DNA from: an uncultured Helicobacteraceae bacterium | GTDB taxonomy: Bacteria > Campylobacterota > Campylobacteria > Campylobacterales > UBA6016 | Assembly (NCBI GenBank): GCA_937973585.1 | Contig: CALJKN010000105.1 | Span: 1 to 28,115, forward strand | Direction: 5' to 3' | DNA: 28,115 bases | Shown here: positions 1-8,338 of the stretch, piece by piece | Position numbering within the stretch: the first letter of the stretch is position 1 | Layout: every line of letters starts with the position of its first letter | Program-made: the position numbers and the translations under genes | The notes under the pieces: generated by a model | What the model saw: the letters and a program-made list of their open reading frames with translations, nothing else | Told to the model about the DNA's origin: nothing | The model's database searches: none

Positions 1-9
1 TTCCGATCT
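1..9. other. Probable Illumina adapter remnant at contig end
   Basis: The first nine bases, TTCCGATCT, equal the 3' end of the standard Illumina TruSeq adapter. Such a nine-base match exactly at a sequence end is unlikely by chance and suggests untrimmed adapter, so base 10 is the first trustworthy genomic base. It could be genuine sequence. Confidence 0.6.
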
Positions 10-128
10 AAAAAACCGACAAACGAAGCAAAAAAATTTAAAAAACCGTTTGTGCCCCAAAAAATAAAGACACAAGCGGCAAAAACGGCAAAAACTGCCG
101 CTAAAATCTTAGCTATCTCTGCCGCCAC
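1..128 (-). CDS. N-terminus of an unknown membrane protein (partial)
   Basis: An open frame runs on the minus strand from a GTG at 128-126 to the contig end without a stop, about 42 codons. The predicted N-terminus (VAAEIAKILAAVFAVFAACV, then FIFWGTNGFLNFFASF) contains one clear hydrophobic segment, so it is probably an inner-membrane protein. It overlaps the end of the AtpZ/AtpI-like gene by 20 bases, which suggests translational coupling in the same transcript as hemL. The start is uncertain because no ATG is available and the upstream AGAGAG is a weak ribosome site. The last codons may be adapter sequence. Family not recognised. Confidence 0.5.
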   Translation of the reverse strand, partial: MAAEIAKILAAVFAVFAACVFIFWGTNGFLNFFASFVGFLDR

Positions 129-402
129 TATCCACTCTCTTATATTCTCGCTCTTTTGCCAACTCGTCTAGCTCTTTTTTTTGCTTTACATACGCTTTGT
201 ATACGTTGTTGACGGCAGCTCCGATGCCCCAGAAGACACCTAGCCATAAAAGCCAAGATTGATTAAAAAGGGTTTTTAACCCAAAACCTATCCCTACGCC
301 TATGAGGATAGCTACCGGAATCGAGATTCCAAGAGATAGCTTGTCAAGCCCCTCTAGCTTTTTTTTATGCTTCGGCTCGTTTGATATGTTTTCATTTTCC
401 AA
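109..402 (-). CDS. AtpZ/AtpI-family small membrane protein
   Basis: A 97-residue protein with a charged N-terminal arm, two membrane helices (about residues 24-46 and 49-71) and a lysine/glutamate-rich C-terminal tail. This is the layout of the AtpZ/AtpI family, small proteins linked to F1Fo ATP synthase assembly or magnesium supply, although Campylobacterota members usually lie away from the atp operon. The start is a TTG at 402-400, chosen because AAAAGGG stands seven bases upstream and no in-frame ATG exists nearby. It begins four bases after the hemL stop, so the two are co-transcribed. The family assignment rests on topology and sequence style; the exact role is not shown by the sequence. 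Confidence 0.7.
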   Translation of the reverse strand: MENENISNEPKHKKKLEGLDKLSLGISIPVAILIGVGIGFGLKTLFNQSWLLWLGVFWGIGAAVNNVYKAYVKQKKELDELAKEREYKRVDSGGRDS

Positions 403-406
403 ATTA

Positions 407-1699
407 TTACCCTTTTATGGCCGCAAAAGAGTCTTTAGCGGCATCCAATGTAAAAGCGACAGTATCATAGTTCATGACGGAACAGATAAACCCTGCCTCA
501 AATTGGCTAGGAGCTAGATACACCCCTCTTTTTAGCATCTCTGAGTGAAATCTACCAAACAAGGTAGTATCACTGGTTAGCGCATCTGCAAACGAACTCA
601 CGGGATTCTCGTTAAAGAAAAATCCGAACATCGTCCCAACGCAGTCAGTCTGAACCGGTATCGAATATTTTGCGGCTGCATCCTTGATTCCATCCGTCAA
701 AGCTTTAGCAAGCTTTTCGGCATCCGAATATAAATCCGGATTTTTTTGTAGCTTATCCAGTTGCGCCAATCCGGCCGCCATCGCAAGTGGATTGCCGCTG
801 AGTGTTCCAGCCTGATATACCGCCCCAAGCGGACTCAAAACACTCATAACCTCTTTTGTCCCACCAAAAGCGGCGCACGGCATACCGGCACCGATTACCT
901 TTCCGAATGTAGCCATATCCGGCCTGATCGATGTATGCGCCAAAGAGCCGCAAATAGAAGCCCTAAAACCGCTCATTACCTCATCAAATATAAGCAAAGC
1001 ACCGTATTTGTCACACAGCTCCCTAAGCCCTGCCAAAAACTCCTCTTTTGCCCTTACGAGCCCCATATTTCCAGCTATCGGCTCTATAATCACACAAGCC
1101 ATATCCCCTTTTGCCGCTTCAAAACACTCTCTTGCACCGTCGAGATCGTTATATTCGGCTAGATATGTATGTTTTACGACATCATACGGAACTCCGGGGC
1201 TGCTAGGATTCCCAAAAGTTGCCGCTCCGCTACCGGCTTGCACCAATAGTGCGTCGGAGTGTCCGTGATAACACCCTTTGAACTTTAAAATTCCATTTTT
1301 TTTAGTAAAGCCTCTGGCAACACGGATGGCACTCATAACGGCCTCGGTACCGCTACTTACGAATCTAACCATTTCGACAGGTTCATAGATGGCGATAATT
1401 TTCTCTGCCAATACACTCTCAGCCTCTGTCGGAGCGCCGTAACTGACACCGTTTTTTACGGCGGCCATAATAGCCTCTTCGACATCCGTATCGCAATGCC
1501 CGAAAATCAGCGGCCCCCAGCTTTGAATATAGTCCAAATATCGGTTGCCGTCGATATCTACCATATAAGCCCCCTCGCCTTTTGCGATAAACGGCGGCGT
1601 TCCTCCTACGCTTTTAAATGCCCTAACCGGAGAGTTTACACCTCCGGGAATTACGGTTTGTGCCCTTTCGAAAGCCGCTATACTTTTATCAAACCCCAT
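407..1699 (-). CDS. hemL: Glutamate-1-semialdehyde 2,1-aminomutase
   Basis: A full-length (430 aa) class III PLP aminotransferase-fold enzyme. It converts glutamate-1-semialdehyde to 5-aminolevulinate, the last step of the C5 route to tetrapyrroles, in the cytoplasm. Supporting motifs are the N-terminal PGGVNSPVRAF, the phosphate-binding SSGTEA at 115-120, GCYHGHSDA at 142-150, the acidic FDEVMSGFR at 238-246, and the PLP lysine K267 in TFGKVIGAG. The ATG at 1699-1697 gives the usual N-terminus and has AAAGG upstream. It is the first gene of a minus-strand unit with the AtpZ/AtpI-like gene and the partial membrane gene, and is divergent from gatC across a 64-base gap. Heme demand fits the heme proteins encoded further along. 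Confidence 0.96.
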   Translation of the reverse strand: MGFDKSIAAFERAQTVIPGGVNSPVRAFKSVGGTPPFIAKGEGAYMVDIDGNRYLDYIQSWGPLIFGHCDTDVEEAIMAAVKNGVSYGAPTEAESVLAEKIIAIYEPVEMVRFVSSGTEAVMSAIRVARGFTKKNGILKFKGCYHGHSDALLVQAGSGAATFGNPSSPGVPYDVVKHTYLAEYNDLDGARECFEAAKGDMACVIIEPIAGNMGLVRAKEEFLAGLRELCDKYGALLIFDEVMSGFRASICGSLAHTSIRPDMATFGKVIGAGMPCAAFGGTKEVMSVLSPLGAVYQAGTLSGNPLAMAAGLAQLDKLQKNPDLYSDAEKLAKALTDGIKDAAAKYSIPVQTDCVGTMFGFFFNENPVSSFADALTSDTTLFGRFHSEMLKRGVYLAPSQFEAGFICSVMNYDTVAFTLDAAKDSFAAIKG

Positions 1700-1763
1700 T
1701 TTTTAAAAAACCTTTGTTAATATGCTAGTATTTTGAGATTCATTATACTGTAAAGAGGATTAT

Positions 1764-2051
1764 ATGATAGTTGACGAAACGCTACTTGCAAAACTGGAGA
1801 AACTCTCGAATTTGTCGATTGACGAAGAACATAGAAAAGAGATAAAAGGGCAGATAGAAAACATTATTACGTTTGTAGATAGCTTGTCAGAACTGGATGA
1901 TAGATTGGAGGGGATAGAGTTTCCAAAAGTAGACAGACAACTCCCTTTTAGAGCCGACGAACCGATTAAAAATAGCGCCATAGAGATAATAGCCGCAAAT
2001 GCCCCGAAAACCGAGGGTAATTTTTTTGTCGTTCCTAAGATTATAGGGTAA
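1764..2051 (+). CDS. gatC: Asp-tRNA(Asn)/Glu-tRNA(Gln) amidotransferase subunit C
   Basis: A 95-residue protein matching GatC in length and pattern: LAKLEKLSNLSIDEE, a central helix ending in ENIITFVDSLSELD, and a C-terminal FFVVPKIIG, close to the family's VP(K/R)VL ending. GatC holds GatA and GatB together in the GatCAB enzyme, which converts misacylated Glu-tRNA(Gln) and Asp-tRNA(Asn) to Gln- and Asn-tRNA. The ATG at 1764 has AAAGAGGAT just upstream. A TATACT at 1744-1749 could be a -10 box, which would give a very short leader. The next gene starts three bases after the stop. gatA and gatB are not in this window. Confidence 0.93.
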   Translation: MIVDETLLAKLEKLSNLSIDEEHRKEIKGQIENIITFVDSLSELDDRLEGIEFPKVDRQLPFRADEPIKNSAIEIIAANAPKTEGNFFVVPKIIG

Positions 2052-2054
2052 CCT

Positions 2055-3149
2055 ATGGCATCCGTCACGCTAGACAAGATACTAAAGGCGGTAGTCGGTC
2101 ACGGAGCATCGGATTTGCATCTAATTGCAAATACCGAACCCCAGATAAGAATCTCCGGCAAATTAGCCCCGCTCGATATTGAGAAACTAGACACCCAAAC
2201 GGTTAAATCTCTATGCTACTCCGTCATAACGGACAATCAAAAACAAAAATTTGAAGAGTATAAAGAGCTTGACTTTACTTTTACTATGAGCGGAATCGGT
2301 AGATTCAGGGCAAATTACTATCTGCAAAAAGGATCTGTCGCCGGAGCTTTTAGGATTATTCCTGAAAAAATTCCGACCCTTGATGATATAGCTGCCCCTA
2401 CGATATTTAAAGAACTCATCGCAAAAGAAAAGGGGCTTATACTAGTAACCGGACCGACCGGAAGCGGCAAATCTACAACTCTTGCTGCCATGATTCACGA
2501 GATAAATCTCAAAGAGCGAAAGCACATTATCACAATAGAAGATCCGGTAGAATTTGAGCATGACCACATAAACTCTATTATTTCTCAAAGAAACGTCGGG
2601 GAAGATACCGATAGTTTTGCTTCGGCTCTCAAATATGCGATGAGAGAAGATCCTGATGTAATTTTGGTCGGAGAGATGAGAGACATGGAGACAATCAGAG
2701 CCGCCGTAACGGCAGCCGAGACCGGTCATTTGGTGTTTGCAACGGTCCATACCAACTCTGCCGTACAAACTATAAATCGTATAATAAACGTATTTCCACC
2801 GGATGAGCAGGCCATGATAAGAACCCAGCTATCGATGAGTCTGACAGCCGTTATATCGCAAACTCTCATACCCAAAACCGAAGGGGGAAGGGTTGCGATA
2901 CACGAAATAATGATAAATAATCACGCCATAGCAAACCTGATTCGAGAAGACAAAGTCCACCAGATCTACTCTCAACTACAACTAAACCAAAACAAAACTG
3001 GGATGCAGACCCAGTCGCAAGCAATCATAGAGGCTCTAGCTCAGCTAAAAATCACCAAAGAGAATGCTTTGCGATTTGCAACAAATAAAGATGAGATAGA
3101 GAGGGCGGCAGTAGCAAGTAGTACTGGGGGTATGGACGGAAGGCTGTAA
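2055..3149 (+). CDS. pilT: Type IV pilus retraction-type ATPase, PilT family
   Basis: A 364-residue secretion-superfamily ATPase with all PilT landmarks: an N-terminal PAS-like domain containing SDLHL (19-23), Walker A GPTGSGKST at 133-141, an Asp box near ITIEDPVEFEHD (159-170), Walker B LVGEMRD at 204-210, the His box FATVHTNSA at 228-236, and the PilT C-terminal signature AIANLIRE (291-298) followed by HQIYSQLQ and GMQTQ. PilT hexamers depolymerise type IVa pili in twitching and DNA uptake. The gene starts three bases after gatC and is surely co-transcribed with it. No pilin, PilB, PilC or secretin genes lie in this window, so what it retracts cannot be judged from here. Confidence 0.92.
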   Translation: MASVTLDKILKAVVGHGASDLHLIANTEPQIRISGKLAPLDIEKLDTQTVKSLCYSVITDNQKQKFEEYKELDFTFTMSGIGRFRANYYLQKGSVAGAFRIIPEKIPTLDDIAAPTIFKELIAKEKGLILVTGPTGSGKSTTLAAMIHEINLKERKHIITIEDPVEFEHDHINSIISQRNVGEDTDSFASALKYAMREDPDVILVGEMRDMETIRAAVTAAETGHLVFATVHTNSAVQTINRIINVFPPDEQAMIRTQLSMSLTAVISQTLIPKTEGGRVAIHEIMINNHAIANLIREDKVHQIYSQLQLNQNKTGMQTQSQAIIEALAQLKITKENALRFATNKDEIERAAVASSTGGMDGRL

Positions 3150-3183
3150 CACCTCCACCCCCGCCTACAAGCTTGAAACCTTT

Positions 3184-4218
3184 TTAGACTTTATGAGCCA
3201 TATCTAGCCACTCTTTTTGATTCCAAGGGTCTAGGCTTTTTACTTTTTTCATAAAGTAATCAAAATCGCTCGGTAGCAATGCCTGTTCTCCGTCAGAGAG
3301 GGCACACTTTGGATTCGGATGAACTTCAATATTGAAGCCGTCTGCTCCTGCCGCCATACCGGCATATCCGAGAGCCATTACATACTCTCTTTTCCCGGCT
3401 GCATGGCTCGGGTCTATAACCACCGGTAGATGTGTTAGGGTTTTTAAAAGAGGAACCTGAGCTACATCCATCGCATTTCTAAGTGCAGTCTCGTACCCTC
3501 TGGTCCCCCTAAGGCACATCATAACGTCTTTTAGCCCTTCGCTCATAAGATACTCTGCGCTCATCAAATGCTCTTGAACGGTACTTGCTATACCGTTTTT
3601 GAGAAGCACCGGCATATTTAGCCTACCTACCTCTTTTAACAAAGAGAAGTTTTGCATATTTCTAGCGCCAAGCTGTATAACGTCTGCATATTTGCATATT
3701 ACGTCTATATCTCTTTCACTCATAAGCTCTGTTACTATCGGTAGACCGGTCTCATCTCTAGCATCTGCAAGCATCTTAAGCGCATCTTCGCCACCGCCTT
3801 GAAACGTATAAGGGCTTGTTCTAGGCTTAAATGCTCCACCCCTTAGCATATTCGCCCCTGCGGCCTTTACAGCTCTTGCGATAGCAATTAGAGTCTCGTA
3901 CGTGTCTACGGAACAAGGCCCAGCCATAAACGCTTTATGTCCGCCGCCGACTTTGACCCCTCTGACATCTATGATAGTGTCATCTGGATGGAAATGTCTA
4001 CTGGCAAGCTTATACGGAGCCGATACCTCAAGTACTTTTTCCACGCCGTCAAGTGCGCTAAGCGGTCTACCCGCCAAATCTCTTTTGTCGCCTATAATTC
4101 CAATAATAGTCTGCTCGTCACCCATAGTGACACTAGCTTTGTGTCCCCAGCTCTCTATCTGAGAGGCGGCGGCTTCTATCTGTTCTTTTGTGGCTTCAGG
4201 AGCCATTACAAGTATCAA
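3184..4218 (-). CDS. aroF: 3-deoxy-7-phosphoheptulonate (DAHP) synthase, type I-beta with N-terminal ferredoxin-like domain
   Basis: This enzyme condenses phosphoenolpyruvate and erythrose-4-phosphate, the entry to the shikimate pathway. At 344 residues it has a ferredoxin-fold regulatory domain (about 1-70, MILVMAPEATKEQIE) and a TIM-barrel domain with GPCS at 100-103, KPRTSPY at 131-137, QLGARNMQN, LLKNG, CLRGTRGYE and the metal-binding DPSHAAGKR. This is the Thermotoga-type architecture, in which the N-terminal domain mediates feedback inhibition by aromatic amino acids. The start is TTG at 4218-4216 with AAGAGGT upstream; it restores the typical N-terminus, and the next in-frame ATG would remove the first strand. 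It is a single gene converging on pilT across 34 bases. Confidence 0.94.
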   Translation of the reverse strand: MILVMAPEATKEQIEAAASQIESWGHKASVTMGDEQTIIGIIGDKRDLAGRPLSALDGVEKVLEVSAPYKLASRHFHPDDTIIDVRGVKVGGGHKAFMAGPCSVDTYETLIAIARAVKAAGANMLRGGAFKPRTSPYTFQGGGEDALKMLADARDETGLPIVTELMSERDIDVICKYADVIQLGARNMQNFSLLKEVGRLNMPVLLKNGIASTVQEHLMSAEYLMSEGLKDVMMCLRGTRGYETALRNAMDVAQVPLLKTLTHLPVVIDPSHAAGKREYVMALGYAGMAAGADGFNIEVHPNPKCALSDGEQALLPSDFDYFMKKVKSLDPWNQKEWLDMAHKV

Positions 4219-4359
4219 CTTAATCTACCTCTTTTAATAAAATTTATTCAGTTTTATATTATCAAAATAAGACAAAAAACAACTTTAATTCAAAACGTTG
4301 CCGTTGTCGTGTTTTATTAAAAACCGAGTAAAATCAACCCTTTTATTTTTGAGGTTTAT

Positions 4360-5130
4360 ATGCTCTCCATAAAAGACATCGATACTTTTTTAAATACGTT
4401 TCCGATCCAAAAAGACGAAATTGTACCATTTGCCGCAAAAGCAGGCGGCGGATGGCTTGACCCCGATACGGCGGTTGAATTTTGTAAAGGGTGCGGAATC
4501 TCTCTGTCGGAAACCGACGGGTATTTACATCTAAAAACGTCAACAAACTCCATAGAGGATACGGTCTTTTGCTTTGTCGACATAGAGACAAACGGCTCAA
4601 ATCCAAAAAACTCACAAACAATAGAGATCGGTGCAGTGAAGTACAAAAACGGTGTTTTTACGGAGAGCTTTGAGAGGCTGATAAAAAGCGATCATCTCCC
4701 TGCCAACATATCCGAAATAACCGGAATTACAATGGCAGATCTAAAAAACGGAGAAAAAGAGAAAGACGCTTTGGCTGCATTTAGAGAGTTTTTGCAAGAC
4801 GGACTATTTTGTGCCCATAGCGTAGATTTTGACTTTAGTTTTTTATCGCACAGAATGGAGTATAACGGTCTTTTTCCGCTTCTAAACAGGAGGCTATGCA
4901 CATTAGATCTGGCAAAAAAAACACTAAAAGCATCAAAATACGGTCTAAAAACATTAAAACACGAACTCTCTTTGGGCGAAGATATACACCACAGAGCCCT
5001 TCCGGATGCTAAAAGCTCAGCATTGGTTTTTGAAGCTGCAATACAGGCTATGAAACAAAAACCAAACTCAATAGAAGAGTTGATAGCTTTTAGTAAATCA
5101 AAAAATATTGAGGCCGAATCACCTTTTTAA
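4360..5130 (+). CDS. DnaQ-like 3'-5' exonuclease (DEDDh family)
   Basis: A 256-residue protein. Residues 70-235 are an RNase H-fold exonuclease: Exo I FVDIET (D74, E76), Exo II HSVDFDFSFL (D158), and Exo III HRALPDA (H211, D216). All four acidic ligands and the general-base histidine are present, so it should be active. This is the family of the DNA polymerase III epsilon subunit, and Campylobacter homologues are often annotated dnaQ. An N-terminal extension of about 65 residues (MLSIKDIDTFLNTF onward) has no motif I recognise. The ATG at 4360 has TGAGGT upstream. The end overlaps the convergent pbpB end by 12 bases. Whether it is the replicative proofreader or an accessory exonuclease cannot be told from sequence alone. 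Confidence 0.85.
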   Translation: MLSIKDIDTFLNTFPIQKDEIVPFAAKAGGGWLDPDTAVEFCKGCGISLSETDGYLHLKTSTNSIEDTVFCFVDIETNGSNPKNSQTIEIGAVKYKNGVFTESFERLIKSDHLPANISEITGITMADLKNGEKEKDALAAFREFLQDGLFCAHSVDFDFSFLSHRMEYNGLFPLLNRRLCTLDLAKKTLKASKYGLKTLKHELSLGEDIHHRALPDAKSSALVFEAAIQAMKQKPNSIEELIAFSKSKNIEAESPF

Positions 5131-6978
5131 GCTTGTTTTATTCTGCTCTTTTTGTGGTTTTTGTACCGGAATAGGGTCTTTTTTTGTAGTTTCATTCCCG
5201 TCTTTGCCTAAAGTAGACTGTGTTTTATTTACATCGGCCGCATTAATCGTCTGAAGTAGTTGCGGAGCCTGCAAGAACCCACCCTGAACCATTTTTAACA
5301 CAATCTGCTTAAACACGGGGACTGCCGTCATAGAAGCAAAATGTGCTTTTTTTGGCTCTACGACCAATACCCCGATTGTATAATTACTGGAGTTATGATC
5401 GTTTGCGAAACCAAAAAAGGAGCTGTTAAAGCTTCTGGCATAACTCCCCCCCTTTGCGATATGTGCAGTTCCCGTTTTGCCGCCGATCTCAAGGCCGTCC
5501 AGTTTTGTCCCTGTTCCGGTCCCTTTTTCGACAACTTTTTTCAGTATGTTTTTCATCCTAAGCGCCGTCATATCCGATATTGAACGCTTAACCTCTTCGG
5601 GCTTTATCCTCTCCTCAAAATCGTTTCCGTAAACTTTATCGACAATCTTTGGGGTTATGTATATCCCGCTATTGTTAAAGGTGTTATAAGCGGCCAAAAT
5701 TTGCATAAAATTTGCCCTCATCCCATATCCGTATGAGGTAGTTGCTTTGTATATCTCATAAGCCAATGAATTTGGATTCGGCAGATCTCCTTTTAGTTCG
5801 TATGCTATATCTGTCTGGCTTTTGTTTCCGAATCCAAATTTTTGAAGCCCTCCTATATACTCGGATGGAGTTAGTCTCTGAGCAATTTGAGACATCACGA
5901 TATTACTCGAAAATACAATCCCGTCTTCTGCGGTCATGTATGCCGCCTTGTGCTCGTCTGTTATGATTTTGGAGCCTATCTTCATTTTGCCGTTATATGT
6001 CTTTAGCATCTCGTACTGATTTAGTTTACCGGTCTCTAGCAGTATAGAAAAGACTATCGGCTTTATGGTTGAGCCAGGCTCATAGATATACTGGACGGCG
6101 TTCGCTTTCATGTGCGAAAAACCCTCTTTAGACATTTTATATTGAGTATATCTATTTGAGCTAGCTACCGATAGGACTTTCCCTGTTTTTGAATCCATAA
6201 CGGCAGCCATTATCTCATCGGCCTCAAGCTCTTTTTTTTGATTGTCCAAGATTTTTTCTAGCTGCTTTTGAAGCCCCAGATTTACGTTTAGCCTCAGGTT
6301 CAAACCGTCGGAGCGGAGCATTTTGTCTATTTTTTCATTCAAAATCAGATTGCCGCCGACATCCTTATACCCTTGTATATACCCTACCCTATCCGGAGAC
6401 ATATAGTTGTCGTAAAATTTCTCAACACCCAACAACCCCTCCATTGTCTCTAATTTTGCATACCCTAGTACCGGTTCCAGTAAATCACCGTAAGGGTAGA
6501 ACCTTAAAAACTCATTTTCAACTATCTCAAGGCCGTATCTGAAAGTTTTTGCCCCTACCGTTTTTGGGACGAAAATTTTCATTTTGTCTAGAACGGCAGA
6601 GAGCTGTCTAAAATTTTTGGCACTTTTTCCGTCAACTTTATCGACCAAAATAACCCTCTTGTCGCTTTTGAGCATCTGCCTAAGCTCTTTTTCCGGTATT
6701 GAAGAGTAGATTGAGAAAAGTTTTACAAAAAGCTCAAAACTTTCAGGCTTTATATTTTCGGGGTTTACGGCTACTGTATATGTTTTTTGGCTAATTGCCA
6801 ATTTGTAGTTATCGGAAGTTACTATCTCGCCTCTAAGAGGGGTATCTAGTTCTTTTTTTTGGGCAGTAGTTTTAAATCTGTCTGACGTAGTAATATCGAG
6901 TATACGGGCAACAAATATGACAAACCCGATCACAAAAAGTACAAAGAGGCCTAGAATTTTGCTCGCTTTTGAACTCAT
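5119..6978 (-). CDS. pbpB: Penicillin-binding protein, FtsI/PBP-type D,D-transpeptidase
   Basis: A class B penicillin-binding protein of 619 residues that cross-links peptidoglycan in the periplasm, probably at the septum with FtsW. It has a short cytoplasmic start, one membrane anchor (about 8-26, LGLFVLFVIGFVIFVARIL), a pedestal domain with RGEI, and a transpeptidase domain with the serine motif PGSTIKP, the SSN triad and GGKTGTAHIAKGG. The lysine-rich tail (about 585-619) looks disordered. The ATG at 6978 follows AGGG. It lies 35 bases after fliE and ends the flgB-flgC-fliE transcript, an arrangement conserved in Campylobacter. Coupling a septal enzyme to flagellar rod genes is a feature of this lineage. 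Confidence 0.9.
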   Translation of the reverse strand: MSSKASKILGLFVLFVIGFVIFVARILDITTSDRFKTTAQKKELDTPLRGEIVTSDNYKLAISQKTYTVAVNPENIKPESFELFVKLFSIYSSIPEKELRQMLKSDKRVILVDKVDGKSAKNFRQLSAVLDKMKIFVPKTVGAKTFRYGLEIVENEFLRFYPYGDLLEPVLGYAKLETMEGLLGVEKFYDNYMSPDRVGYIQGYKDVGGNLILNEKIDKMLRSDGLNLRLNVNLGLQKQLEKILDNQKKELEADEIMAAVMDSKTGKVLSVASSNRYTQYKMSKEGFSHMKANAVQYIYEPGSTIKPIVFSILLETGKLNQYEMLKTYNGKMKIGSKIITDEHKAAYMTAEDGIVFSSNIVMSQIAQRLTPSEYIGGLQKFGFGNKSQTDIAYELKGDLPNPNSLAYEIYKATTSYGYGMRANFMQILAAYNTFNNSGIYITPKIVDKVYGNDFEERIKPEEVKRSISDMTALRMKNILKKVVEKGTGTGTKLDGLEIGGKTGTAHIAKGGSYARSFNSSFFGFANDHNSSNYTIGVLVVEPKKAHFASMTAVPVFKQIVLKMVQGGFLQAPQLLQTINAADVNKTQSTLGKDGNETTKKDPIPVQKPQKEQNKTSLKR

Positions 6979-7013
6979 CTAGACCCTATCGTTATAGTTA
7001 GCAAAAAGCACAA

Positions 7014-7319
7014 CTACATTTGTGTTTTAGATATCTCTTTGTAAGCCGATATCGCCTTGTTTCTAACTTCAAGCATTAGCTTCATAGATAGCTCTGCTTT
7101 TGAAATAGCTATGGCGGCCTGATGCAAATCTTTTACCTCTCCGGTAGCCAAGTCCATACTGGCTTTTTCGGATTTAACCTGTTCATCGTTTGTTGCATCC
7201 AAAACTTGTTTTAGAGCATCGGAAAATGAGGAACCGCCAAATCCGGCAGACTTCTGGGACTTATTGAGACCGACTGTCGGTTCAATTATATTTCCGACTT
7301 TATTTAATAAATCTGCCAT
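7014..7319 (-). CDS. fliE: Flagellar hook-basal body complex protein FliE
   Basis: A 101-residue protein with the FliE pattern: a poorly conserved N-terminal half, then SFSDALKQVLDATNDEQ and a C-terminal helical region LHQAAIAISKAELSMKLMLEVRNKAISAYKEI, which is the conserved part of the family. FliE joins the MS ring to the proximal rod and is exported by the flagellar type III system. The ATG at 7319 has AGGAG six bases upstream. The start lies 15 bases beyond flgC, so it shares the flgB transcript. Confidence 0.95.
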   Translation of the reverse strand: MADLLNKVGNIIEPTVGLNKSQKSAGFGGSSFSDALKQVLDATNDEQVKSEKASMDLATGEVKDLHQAAIAISKAELSMKLMLEVRNKAISAYKEISKTQM

Positions 7320-7334
7320 TATAAACTCCTAACT

Positions 7335-7832
7335 TTAGCCTCTCATCATTTCGATAGCGCTAGTGGCCATTGATTTTGCGCTCTGGAAGGCAGCGACGTT
7401 AGCCTGATATGCTCTTGTCGCTTCAACTAAATCGGCCATTTCTACAACCGGATTAATATTTGGGTATGCGACATACCCTTGCTCGTTTGCATCCGGATGA
7501 TTCGGTTCGTATCTTAGCACAGGTTTGCTGTCGTCTCTGACCACTTTATCCACAACCACACTCGTAACCGGAGGCTTAGACGTATCATTGAGCCCTATTT
7601 TTTCATCGAGTGGATTTTCATACTTATGAAAATTAGAGTTTTTTTCTAACTCTTTATTGTAATGCTTGTCAAAATCGGTAGCTTTAAATATTACGCTCTG
7701 CCTTCTGTATGGACCGCCCTCGTCGGTTCTCGTAGTATTTGCATTGGCTATATTTGAGCTTATTAGATTTAATCTAAATCTTTGTGCGGAAAGCCCGTAT
7801 CCGCTTATATCGAATGAACTTAAAAACGACAT
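7335..7832 (-). CDS. flgC: Flagellar basal-body rod protein FlgC
   Basis: A 165-residue proximal rod protein. The N-terminus FDISGYGLSAQRFRLNLISSNIANANTTRT is the flagellar rod signature (ANxxT), and the C-terminus NPVVEMADLVEATRAYQANVAAFQSAKSM is the matching coiled segment with which rod subunits pack. The central GYVAYPNINP motif is specific to FlgC. The ATG at 7832 has AAAGGATC upstream, and the gene begins 11 bases after flgB. It is expected to be made with FlgB and FliE early in flagellar assembly. Confidence 0.96.
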   Translation of the reverse strand: MSFLSSFDISGYGLSAQRFRLNLISSNIANANTTRTDEGGPYRRQSVIFKATDFDKHYNKELEKNSNFHKYENPLDEKIGLNDTSKPPVTSVVVDKVVRDDSKPVLRYEPNHPDANEQGYVAYPNINPVVEMADLVEATRAYQANVAAFQSAKSMATSAIEMMRG

Positions 7833-7843
7833 CTACGATCCTT

Positions 7844-8284
7844 TTACGAAGTGCTTTTGCTAGCGTCTATAACAGACGAATATATGGCTACGTTTTTCTT
7901 GTAAGCGTTAATCAAAGCGGTATACATAGTGGAGTTTTTGCTCATCTCGCTCATCTCCACATCCAAATCCACGCTATTGCCGTCATTTCTTGCCAAATGC
8001 CCGTCCCTATAAAACATAGTAGGCTTAGGCGGATAAGCGGTATCGGAAGGATCTATGTGCCCGTTTGCTGTTTTGGCAAGCTCTAGTTTAGGCTCTTTAG
8101 CACCGTATACTTTGTCTGCCTCTTTTTTTAGTACCTGCTCAAAAGATATATCTCTAGGTCTATACATCGGGGTATCTATATTTGCTATATTGCCCGATAT
8201 CATATCCTGTCTAACTGCTCTGGCATTCATAGCCGAGTTGACAAAATCGTTTGCGGCGCTAACCGAAAAAGGCGAACTAAACAT
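7844..8284 (-). CDS. flgB: Flagellar basal-body rod protein FlgB
   Basis: A 146-residue proximal rod protein with the N-terminal rod motif ARAVRQDMISGNIANIDTP, the FlgB-type middle containing DGHLARNDGNSVDLDVEMSEMSKN, and a C-terminal TALINAYKKNVAIYSSVIDAS helix. It is the first gene of the flgB-flgC-fliE-pbpB transcript and is preceded by a sigma-54 type promoter at 8322-8338. The ATG at 8284-8282 is the only sensible start; the ribosome site is weak (GGGGTCGATAG). Confidence 0.95.
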   Translation of the reverse strand: MFSSPFSVSAANDFVNSAMNARAVRQDMISGNIANIDTPMYRPRDISFEQVLKKEADKVYGAKEPKLELAKTANGHIDPSDTAYPPKPTMFYRDGHLARNDGNSVDLDVEMSEMSKNSTMYTALINAYKKNVAIYSSVIDASKSTS

Positions 8285-8321
8285 CTATCGACCCCGTTTG
8301 TTTTATAAATTTGTTCAATAA

Positions 8322-8338
8322 AAGCAAAAGCCATTCCA
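8322..8338 (-). promoter_or_regulatory. Sigma-54 (RpoN) promoter for flgB-flgC-fliE-pbpB
   Basis: On the minus strand the bases read TGGAATGGCTTTTGCTT. The invariant GG (-24) and GC (-12) are exactly ten bases apart, as RpoN promoters need. The implied start of transcription is near 8312, about 28 bases before the flgB ATG. Rod genes of Campylobacter and Helicobacter are known members of the RpoN class, so motif and context agree. Confidence 0.75.

Noticed and set aside
761..1268. Plus-strand open frames opposite hemL (761-1162 and 1008-1268)
   Set aside because: They have no family features and no ribosome sites, and they lie wholly antisense to an unmistakable hemL. They are reading-frame shadows.
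3135..3183. G-run and C-run around the pilT stop as a terminator
   Set aside because: The runs pair poorly, overlap the end of the coding sequence and lack a clean T-run directly after them.
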